Source of the DNA: Eucommia ulmoides
Taxonomy: Eukaryota; Streptophyta; Magnoliopsida; Garryales; Eucommiaceae
Direction of reading: 5' to 3'
Length of the DNA: 64,000 bases
Assembly: GCA_016647705.1 (NCBI GenBank)
Contig: CM028339.1
Span: 21,440,803-21,504,802, forward strand
Shown: positions 55,301 to 64,000 of the stretch, in pieces
Layout of the letters: every line of letters begins with the position of its first letter
Position numbering within the stretch: the first letter of the stretch is position 1
Notes under the pieces: generated by a model
The model's database searches: none
What the model saw: the letters and a program-made list of their open reading frames with translations, nothing else
Told to the model about the DNA's origin: nothing
Translations under genes and position numbers: made by a program

Positions 55301-56942
55301 GACACTTACTATAGGCAGAAGTTAATCTTTTACAAACACTTCTCCATGTCGGGCCAAGGACAATAAATTACGCGCTTCTTAGGAGGCAACCCAAGTTAAA
55401 AAATAAATTAGATCCGTTACTGCCGACTTGATTTGGAGGTGAGATTCTCTCGCCTCCTAGGTACGTGTTCTAAACCCCCTTCATTAGCATGCTTTATTTC
55501 AAATGTTGAGATTGATGATTGGGTCGCTGTGGACACTGTTTGTTTTAAGTTGGGGGGGTGATGTGTAGTATTTTAGTATGTTCAAATATTGTTTAGTTTA
55601 TTGTGTGCATGTTTGTTTAGTGTAGAATGTGTTTATGTTTGTTGTTGTTGCATGCTGAGTTTTGCATTCATCTGGGCCATTACCTGATGATGATATTACC
55701 CCTTGGTTGTTTTTCGAGGTCAAGGGTAATGGCCATTCATGTGTGTTTTGTGTGCTTGACAATGCATTTTGGTGAAAGTTATTGTGGATCCTAATTTGCA
55801 TAAGCACGTAGACTCAATATATAACTATTCAATTGATTTGAGACCGATTATCCATTAGCCAACTCATGACAATTTAAGGATTCTAGAACCTAATTGAGGG
55901 GAAATTTAAGGCGAAATCCTAGGTGAGGTAGTTTAGGAGACGTGATTTAGGCATTTATTTTGTCGCTTGAGCCTTTGAAGCTTACCTTATAAAATGTTTA
56001 TCCCTCGTTACTCTGTCGAAGCCTATAATTTTCCATTTCAATTCTGAACACAAAAAAAATATCTTAGCTATTTGAATTTTTTCCAAACCTATATCGTTAA
56101 ACCGAAGGCAGAATTTGAGTGAATCAAGTTAGTATTGGTGTATGCTACTTGAAGTGAGCAGTTGGGTTTAGGGCGAACTTTTGATTGGTTCAGTATTCGA
56201 GTACTCACTTTTCATTTTTCTTTCGTTTTAACTACACCCATGAAATTGTACAAATCAAATAAGTTTGGGAGTGTGGTAAGTTTAAAAAAAAAACAAAAAA
56301 AAAACATATGTAAATATTGTTCAATTTCCGTTTCTTTTGACAAGTGAGTACGACGTTCTTAAAATGATTTTTCGGGGTTGTTTCCAATTTATCTATGGGG
56401 GTTCAAGAGCGATTTTGTGCCAAGTGTTGTGCCTTAGGTATTGTTAAGTTAACAACATTAACCCGTTTTATATTCCTGATATACTCTTAGCCAAATATTC
56501 TAAACTGAACCAAATCCTTCTGATCTTTATGAACTGCTTAGCCTATATTAGTAGAGAGTGGAACCGGATCAGGTGTATGGATATCCTAATCCGTTATAGT
56601 ATAAGTCGTGAGCTTCATTGGTGGATAATCCAATCCGATTTTTGAATAACTATATTATTGAGTTTAATACTCATACGTTGAAAGGATCTAGAATGACGTT
56701 TACCATTATTGAATGTCAAAATTCTAGAACATCACAAGGTGCGTATTACTCCTTATCTCAATATGATTGGGGGTTGTTGAGGAAAAAATATTTTGATCGA
56801 TAGATGAATTAAAAACTCACATATCATTATATTTAGATTGATTGTGTTTAGCTTGTACATGTTAGCTAATTTAGTTGTGTTTTTTATTTTTAGTGTAAGT
56901 GTTTTGTTCGAGGACTAGCAAAATTCTAAATTTGGGTATATT

Positions 56943-58207
56943 TGATAGGTGTAATTTATATATATTTCTTCCCAAACTGGTTTTGGTAGTTTTTGAGTAT
57001 TTTTATAGCTTTTTATTATGCTTTAATACGTTTTTATTTATTTTGTCTTAAATTAGGTATTTGGGGTGAAAAGGGACTAAAACGGTCCATAAATGATCAA
57101 AGCGTTGGAAGAACGATGGATAAAAATAGAAAAACGGCCAAATCGAGAACCTACATCCACTGCTGCAGCGGTGAAAATACAAAGAGTTTGCTGAAGCTCC
57201 ACCGCTGCAGCGGTCAGGTGCCAGATATTTTAGGATATTTTAGATATTTTGAGATATTTTGAATCCTATAAATATCGTCCCCTTTCCCCCATAACAAAGG
57301 TAGACGTTTTTGGGAGTCTTGAGAGCTCCAAAGCCATTCGACCAATAGAAGATCACAACTCGAAAAAGGAGGAAGTGTTCTCGGAGCAGTTTTGGTAGCG
57401 GATCTTCGGATAATGGCTAGTCTCCTCGTTTTCTCTTTCTCTCTTAGATTGGTTGAATGTTTGTATATGTTTAGCTTGTATTTAGGGCTACGATCCTATG
57501 TAGCTAAACATATATTGTCTAGAGCTTGATGTAATTCATGAAAATGTCGTTTATATAAAATCTATGTTTCGTTAATAGTTGTTCGTGTTTATCCGATTGT
57601 ATTTACCGTTATTCTATGTTTATATGCTTATTATGATATAGTGAGAATATGGGGTTTGACACTCGGGAGAGGTAACCCCGGATTCATACTAGGGTTTAAA
57701 CATAACGCAGTGATCTAATAACCCGGGAAAGAGTTAAAAAGTGTGCAATCCAAGAGGTTGGGGCGAGACTCATGTGACCAAGTGTTGTATAGACACTCGA
57801 GTGGGACTTCGGCATTGATGCAAAGTCATATATTCATTCACTTTACACTTGGAAGAGGTAGTGAATGAGATTTTGATACCGAGATTGTCAGATAGGATGA
57901 ACGTTGTTAATGTAAACTAGATTGAAAAGAATATGTTTAAGTGGACAAAGTTAATCCCGAGGCAATAATTTCCCATAAACGTCATACCACTATATTAGTA
58001 TAATTAATTTAATTAACTTAGTATTAGTATATTTTATTATAAAAACTACATTTTTATCGCCTAAATAAAGTTAGGTTATGACAATTATGGTACTTAACGA
58101 TAATCTACATCAATCAATGTGGAAACGATAACCATTACTCTTCCCACTCTACTAAAACTTGACCCGTACACTTGTGGTGAAAGTAGAGACATATTTACAT
58201 GCTACCA
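56943..58207 (+). repeat. 3' LTR of element C
   Basis: Starts TGATAGGTGTAATTTATA and ends ACATGCTACCA, directly before the ATGTT duplication. It is preceded by a weak purine tract (AAATTTGGGTATA). Confidence 0.92.
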
Positions 58208-58212
58208 ATGTT

Positions 58213-58787
58213 CAAGAATTAATGACCCCGCTTTACCTCCGATCAAGTTAAGCTTGTTACGAACTTCACTTCCCTTAGATTACTAACAAGCCATAGGTTG
58301 TTGTTATAAGGAAGTACATTTTCCTTTTTAAACTTCAAAATTCTTCTAAGATCATCTATATCTAACTTAATTTTGACTTCTTTAACAAAAGATTCCAACT
58401 TCATTTTACCAAATAAGAGATTGTTATAAAAAAATTTACCCAATGCAACATCTATGGATTACTTTGAGAAAGAAAATCAGTCCACCCCATCTTCTTGACA
58501 AATCTTTCAATACCATTATTTTTCTTTTTACGGTTGACAAAATCAATTGGTTTGGCACACACAACCTTATGATTCACAGTTTCATTTTCATATTTTTCTT
58601 CATCTTCTTTACTTAAGAAATATACGGCATCATATTTAGGTTTTCCCGGGCATGGTTGCTTTACTCTGCCCTTGGGCATTTTCTTCCCACAATGATATTC
58701 ACCAAATTTTTCGAAACCCAAAAACACAAGAATATCAAGCTTAGATAGTAGATCTAATGTAACCTTAGAAATGAGGAAGAACACCAA
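58213..58787 (-). pseudogene. Plant transposon-protein ORF, upstream part
   Basis: On the - strand the likely start is the Met at 58679 (MPKGRVKQPCPGKPKYDAV). It continues YFLSKEDEEKYENE, IERFVKKMGWTDF, a frameshift near 58452, then GKFFYNNLLFGK and VKEVKIKLDIDDLRRIL. The pattern (RF/YF.S, ERGW-like, LVREFYANL-like, VRGK-like) is that of the uncharacterised 'putative plant transposon protein' ORF of plant retroelements (PF20167-like). It is cut off by element C at 58207 and continues at 52992. Confidence 0.6.
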
Positions 58788-59200
58788 CCTTTTTGTTGAA
58801 CAATCTCTTACTATGTGTTGAGAATAGTATATCTAAGCCCAAAATCTTCAAATCCAAGCCAAATATGGAGATCCTTTAAGGTTTTAGGAAGAATCTCTCT
58901 TAGATTTTGAAGGGTTTTTAAAGAGAGAAAGAGAAAAATTAGGAATGAAGAGAAAAATGGGGTCCAAGGGCTTATATTCCTGTAATTGTTGATTGACCGA
59001 CTGTTACTAGTCTGTTGACTGACTAGTTCAGAGTCTGCAGTATGCAAGCTCTACCATTGTCGGTTAACCGGTAGGTCACTTTTATCCTATTTGGCCTATT
59101 TATTCCATATTTAGCCTTTATTTTGATCTACACAAATAATTATTTTAAAAAACCTTTTTTATACCACTTAAATGTGAAATGTTTTCACACACACACACAC
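58788..59200. other. Leader-like and LTR-like spacer
   Basis: On the - strand it resembles a transcribed leader (AAAACCCTTCAAAATC, AGAGAGATTC). At 58985-59080, TTGACCGACTG and TCGGTTAACCGG words recall the Sirevirus-like LTRs. An (AC)n microsatellite is at about 59186-59208. Confidence 0.4.
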
Positions 59201-60690
59201 ACACACATCTCAAATAAACTAATTTGAAAAGTGTGAAGCATCGGTCTTCCTAATGAAATTAACATATTTAAATTGCAAGAAATTTAACATACCTGGATGA
59301 TCCTTGTGAGCAGTTTGTGTGTGTACCTTTAGTAGACTTTCAATTTCAAACTTGTTAACCTTTGAATCCGCCAATTTTTCTTTTGCTTGAATTGCCTTTA
59401 TGATTTCTTTCTTACGCATAATGGTTTTCTTCTGAGTTGGTATAGTGATGATCTTTTTGCCTTTATAAGGTGCTTTAGGCTATTTTACCTCATTATGATT
59501 TACCACCGCCTTATGCATCATCTTTTTCTGATATTGATTTCTTGCCACAATTAATCCCCTATACTGAGCTTGCTGCTTTTTGAATTTTTCGTTGAGCTTT
59601 TTGCATATTTTGATTCATCCTTATTGGTGCATTGAATGTAGAATCCCTTCTAGACATGTAATATTCATTGTATGTTCTTGATTGAGTAAATCTATCATCC
59701 ATACCTGCATAAAAATAAAAATAAAAAATAAAAAATAAAAAATAAAAAAAAAATAAAAAATTCCTTGATATCTAGTTATTTCTGGATCTAACCGGGTAAC
59801 CACGCAACAGGTAACACCTTTTCTCAAAATAACCATGCTTTCCACAGTAAAAAAATATCTAGTATGATTAGCATGTTTCTTGGGATAATCATTATTTCAC
59901 ACGGGAGAACGATATTGATGGTGATATTAAGGAGCAACTTTAGCAACTATTGGTTTTTCAATAAATTTAGTTCTCTCAATATCCTTGAATTTATCCACTA
60001 CTTTATTAAGCTCCTTTTGAGTCTTTTCCAGTGATCGCTCCAATGAACTAACGTTCCTGTAGACCAAAATTCTTCTCATGCATAAATTTAAGATCATTCT
60101 TAACAATTCGACAATCATTTTCAATAGAATTGATTTTTAAATGAGCTCTATCAAGCTCACACCTTGCATTATCCAACCCAACATTCAAGGCTCATTTAAA
60201 GTTTCAAGATTTTTTCTTTTAAAATCACTTTGCTAAAAATCATAAATATTATTTTTCAAAACTTTGTTCTTTTCTTCAAGAGAATCGATTTTTTCAAGCA
60301 AACCAATTTCAGATAAAGCATTTAAAAATTCAGCAGTTTCAAAATATTAATCCAAATTCTTCTTTTTAAGTGATTTAATGGTATTAAACTTTTTATTTTC
60401 AAGAATCGCAATCTTTTGCCCAAGTTTCAATTTTTTTTCCCAAAAACATAAGTAAGAGTAATCAGCATCTCAATAACCTTATCTGCAGCCTCATTATCAT
60501 AATTTTTATCATTTTTACCAAAGGAACCCTGATTATCAGAGCAAACAAGAGATTCACTAATAGCATCAAGATATGCAGAAGATTCATATACAACATTATT
60601 ACCAGTGCAATCTATGTGATTGTGTTCAGCTAGGATATTAAGCCTAATAGAGCTTGTTGGTGTATAAAATTGGTACAAACCTCGAGTATA
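59201..60690 (-). pseudogene. Copia (Sirevirus-like) gag remnant
   Basis: The - strand carries broken frames rich in coiled coil (SSLERSLEKTQKELNKVVDKF near 60030, IDSLEEKNKVLKN near 60280). A zinc-knuckle-like YCGKHGYFEKRCY follows near 59845-59800, then basic stretches (59419-59219). The order matches the gag region of Sirevirus-type copia elements, whose gag has long coiled coils and one or more CCHC knuckles. No integrase or reverse transcriptase follows, so pol was lost. Confidence 0.5.
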
Positions 60691-61559
60691 ATCCAGTTAG
60701 GTGACAATGGTTTTTTTGCTGAGGTGGAGTCGATGGTTAAAAACTCTTCACATGATCTACAGTAGGTCCTAGGAGGACTGACCTGCTGTGCCCAAAGTAC
60801 TGCTCCTTAGGGAGTTGTACCTACAGAAGGCTAAGACTGGGATTTGTCTTAGTGAAGCTCCTCTAGTGCAAGAATAGAGCTTAGAGGAAAAAGGTACATA
60901 AATGAGTCAAGTAATAAAGTGAACTCAACGCATGTGTGTAATAAAGGGTACCTTGGGTTTGTATAGCCCCTGGTATATATAGGCGTTAGAGATAATTAGT
61001 TGGGCCTAAACACGGTCAATTAGTTGAAATTCTGTGTTTAGCCGACAATCCGGGGTGTTTAGGAGATAATCATTGGGATTAGGCTTTTGAGCATATTTAC
61101 CGAAGCCCACGGGCCTTTGTCAACCCTGTGGTGGCAAGCTGATGGAGGAGAGTGGAGATCCATGGAGTCCTGGAGTAGAAATGAGCTTAAATGAGAAGTC
61201 AGTCAAGGTAAATGACTGAGCCCTTAAAGTTGGCCACCTAGGGCATGGTGCATAGCTCAGGGTGAAACGTCCCTACGGGGTACCTTGCTTCACCCTGGGT
61301 ATAAATAAGATTCCAGGAAGAAGTAGTTGTCGGCGTATGTTCTAGCATAGTACTCAGATTCCAAAATGAATCCATGTCACTACAAGGACAAATACATGGG
61401 TGGGTCCTAGGTGCTGACTCAATGATGCCTGAAAATACCCTCATCAGTTTTCTCCCAGCCCTGTGCGGTGAGGGAAGCAAAATGGATATGGCTATTAATT
61501 TCTGGCAGAAACGGGCATCATGGAGACTTTGAAGCGTGAGAAACACCTCTGATCGAAAT
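60691..61559. other. Unassigned repeat-like segment
   Basis: Higher GC than its surroundings. The 102-codon frame at 61238-61546 (-) has no recognised motif. Texture and the features further right suggest a long LTR or untranslated region of a large retroelement. No ends were found. Confidence 0.35.
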
Positions 61560-62032
61560 TTTTTGAGGAGTTAATTTTTCTAGGGGGTGAATTTAAGATA
61601 GGCACCCATACGACCGGGGTCTGGGGTCAGGCAGCAGGCTGTGCAATCTCAAATTTCATCGATTTTCTGGGCGACACTTTTTTTAAAATTCGTTTTTTCT
61701 AAAGAGCTAATTTAAAATAGGCCTCCAAAGATCCGAGGTTTGGGGTTAAGTAGTATAGCAAGGTGACCCCAAATTTCATTAATTTTTAGGGTGGCACTTT
61801 TGCCACAACTGACTTTTTCTAAGAAGCTAATTTGAAATAGGCCCCCACGTAGCTGAGGTCAGGTTGCATAGTAGGGAAACCCTAATTTTCTTTAATTTTC
61901 AGAGTGACACTTTTCCCACGGTTAATTTTTTGTTGAGGAGATAATTTGTAATAGGCCCCCATATGGCCGGGGTCAGGTAGCACGGCAGGGCGGTCCCGAA
62001 TGTCTTCGATTTTCAAGACAACACCCATTAAC
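61560..62032. repeat. Degenerate tandem array, about 120-bp period, four units
   Basis: AATTT..AATAGGC(A/C)(C/T)CC-like marks recur at 61598, 61717, 61837 and 61951. Each unit contains a GGGGTC(A/T)GG...AGCA block and a GATTTTC..G.GACAC block. The units are diverged. Confidence 0.8.
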
Positions 62033-63794
62033 CTGAACTAGTACTTAGCACAGACTAGCCTTCACCGTGAAAAAATAAAGGTGCACCCATCGATAGAGGA
62101 GTGAGGTGGTGTGCCCCCAAAGGTACCAGGTGCACGCGGCGATTGGGCGACCGATTGGGGTTGCGCCGGTCGCCATTGGGCCGGGGGGCGTTTACCTAGA
62201 TGGGGCTAGTTATGCTGGCTCCTCTTGGGCACTGATCCAAGAGGGAGGCACTGGCCCTTTGTGGAGCTGGTCCAAGAGGGGGCAAGCACATCCCCAAGGG
62301 GGCTACTGGCCCCTAAGAAGGCCAACATGGGGCCAACCGTACTGTCGCCTTTTGGGGCCAACAAATGGCCCCAAAAGAGGCCATTTTATTTATTTATTTA
62401 TTTTCCAGCAGTTCTTAGGGTCAACACTAGACCCAGGGGGCCAACACATTACTAGTCCTTTGGGCTAGCTGACGCATTACACGCTACTACGTGCGATGTC
62501 GCCAGGCCGCACTGGCTCATCTTTTTTTTGGAGCCCTTGAGCCTTAGGCTCACTATTTTTTATATTTTGCACCATTTTGGACACTTGGAGAATTTTTCTC
62601 CTTACTTAAGTTTGGACACTTGGATATTTGTTGGCACACAGTATTTTCTGCTGTTACCCTCTTGATGGGCGAGGACTGAGTGGAAAATGTATCTAGCACG
62701 TCAGGGCACTACGCGCCTAGAACTCTAGCCGATATTTTTGGAGAAGGCCCCCATCTGCACCCTGTTGGCTAAAGGTAGTATAAAAAGGAGATGGGCGCAG
62801 GATTAAGGTAATATCAGCCAAAGCGGATGAGGCAACACTTATGGATGACCCTTTTTTTTTTTTTTTTGGGAGGGAACTTTTGAATGACGATATTTGGAGT
62901 GAGTCTCCATCCGGTCCCTACCGACTAGGAGTAACATAGTAGAGCAGTGCCCGTCAAACCTAGTAATGCTAGTTACAAGGCATTGAGGGTGAACCCCTAG
63001 ACAGTGCCTTTGGGGGGGACCACCATGATGGCTATCTACTATGAAGTTTTCAAAGACGGAGGACGGTGCCATGCACAAAGGCGTTGGGTAGAGAGATGCT
63101 AAGAAGAATAGTACTGACGAGGGAGCACCTAAGAAAGGCATGATTGATGCCACTCCTCCTCGCATGAACGCCCCTCATAACGAGGGCACGAAGAACTGCA
63201 CTCTAGACTATCATTTCTTCAGCACTTAGGATTTTGTAGATTCATTTTCACTTATTCCTATTTTCTTGCATGTTAGCGTGTAAATTTCTGAACGGCATAA
63301 CCAAGGTACTTCAGAGTTTACTTCCCCCTGATGATTTTGCCAAGTTTATTTCTGCTTGGTCCTCATTTTAGAGTTGTAAAATTTCAAAACGTTTTTGAAA
63401 AAATTTCTTATTTCTACCCAAAGCATGGACCACTAACCCTTCCCCCCCCCCCCCTCCAGTCTGATACACGAGTTGATTATGAGGAAATCGTGTCGTGGAC
63501 TTAGGAGGAGGGTTTCCGAGAGTGCCTGGTCCTCTCGGTCCGTAGGGGTGCAATGCGATGGTTGGTCCCCCGTGGCTGGTCCTTGGGAGTTCTCCATAGT
63601 TAGACTCATTCAAGAACCTTTTCAAATTATCTCTATTTAGTCAATGGAGGAGCACTTTCCGCTTTAGAATGCCAGACTTATAGTCAACTAGTGGGGAAAG
63701 GTATTTAGTTGCGGGCCCTCAGACCCGATCAATACGCCGCCCTTTATAGATAACCTTGGTCTTTTCCATGGTACAGAGTATTAATCTCTAGAGA
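62033..63794. other. GC-rich LTR-like segment with TATA box
   Basis: 62100-62460 is rich in GGCCCC and GGGGCC words, and its + frames (62106-62468, 62225-62455) are probably compositional. TATAAAAAGG at 62779-62788 (+) could be a retroelement promoter. T and C homopolymers lie at about 62850-62867 and 63443-63453. No domain is recognisable in the - frames at 62839-63165 and 63368-63625. Confidence 0.4.
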
Positions 63795-64000
63795 GTGTCT
63801 GGTTGTCACCCTAGACACTGAGCACTGGTATGAGACTTGTGGAGAGTTATCCGCAACTCCGAAAGTCAGGATGTTGAGTTGGAGAATCATCTACGACTCA
63901 GGGGGTTGGATTGCTATTGTGGAGAATCACTCACAATACCAGGAGTTGGGATTTCGATCTGAAAACTCATCTATGACTCAAGGTGTCAGAATGCCACTGA
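63795..64000. repeat. 40-bp tandem array of hairpin units, running off the edge
   Basis: GGAGA(A/G)T(C/T)A-like marks at 63841, 63881, 63921 and 63961 give an exact 40-bp period. Around the shared loop the flanking arms differ but stay complementary: TTGTGG/CCGCAA, GAGTTG/CGACTC, ATTGTG/CACAAT. A further stem AGTGTCT/AGACACT precedes them at about 63794-63819. The array continues beyond the window. Confidence 0.8.

Larger units (their letters stand above)
52993..58207 (+). mobile_element. Non-autonomous Athila-type LTR element (element C)
   Basis: 5215 bp in + orientation, with LTRs 52993-54256 (1264 bp) and 56943-58207 (1265 bp), TG/CA ends and target duplication ATGTT at 52988-52992 and 58208-58212. 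It has the same design as element A: tRNA-Asp-type primer-binding site, a shortened gag region, an Athila-type conserved phrase (GGAGGCAACCCAAG near 55380) and no pol. The 2686-bp interior from about 55560 to 56942 has no gene. It interrupts a transposon ORF of the Sirevirus-like element. Confidence 0.92.

Noticed and set aside
62106-62468. 120-codon Gly/Pro-rich frame
   Set aside because: The composition follows GGCCCC repeats; an overlapping frame on the same strand is equally open.

Overview
The window is eukaryotic plant nuclear DNA, very probably from a eudicot. It is AT-rich, has many microsatellites and A/T tracts, and is packed with nested, decayed plant transposons. I can support one intact host gene in 64 kb: a five-exon cytochrome P450 of the CYP735A type (cytokinin trans-hydroxylase) at 43124-46984 on the + strand. 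All exon phases match, and a TATA box and a CT-rich leader precede it. The species cannot be named from the sequence.

Layout. 1-5.8 kb: a Mutator-like element (MULE) with a degenerate transposase on the - strand, a broken coiled-coil reading frame on the + strand, and about 25 scattered copies of a short motif near GTTGAATGTAACA. 5.8-9.6 kb: LTR-like non-coding sequence with simple repeats. 9633-15022: a complete non-autonomous Athila-type LTR element (5-bp target duplication AGTAT). 15.0-19.3 kb: LTR-like debris and a deleted Ty3/gypsy pol remnant. 19.3-23.6 kb: AT-rich spacer with small candidate DNA transposons. 23797-37207: a 13.4-kb Tat-type Ty3/gypsy element on the - strand (duplication GTAAG) with decayed gag-pol, a spliced antisense gene and a 25-bp hairpin tandem array. 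It sits inside an older Sirevirus-like LTR. Its gag is split by an Athila-type solo LTR (34059-35827, duplication GTATG), and its protease is split by an inverted fragment of another gypsy family.

40789-42767: a foldback element with about 0.9-kb inverted arms and a 10-bp direct repeat, ending about 170 bp upstream of the P450 TATA box. 42.9-47.3 kb: the P450 gene, with a tRNA-type SINE in intron 4. 47540-49400: a copia fragment. 49410-60700: a Sirevirus-like element interrupted by a second complete Athila-type non-autonomous element (52993-58207, duplication ATGTT). 60.7-64.0 kb: an unassigned repeat region with a 120-bp tandem array, a TATA-like box and, at the edge, a 40-bp tandem array of hairpins.

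The P450 is the only gene likely to serve the plant. Its product would hydroxylate isopentenyladenine-type cytokinin nucleotides to trans-zeatin forms. The most unusual structures are the foldback element beside its promoter, the two hairpin-based tandem arrays, and the dispersed motif across the MULE. I found no complete new gene system; these are structural observations to test.
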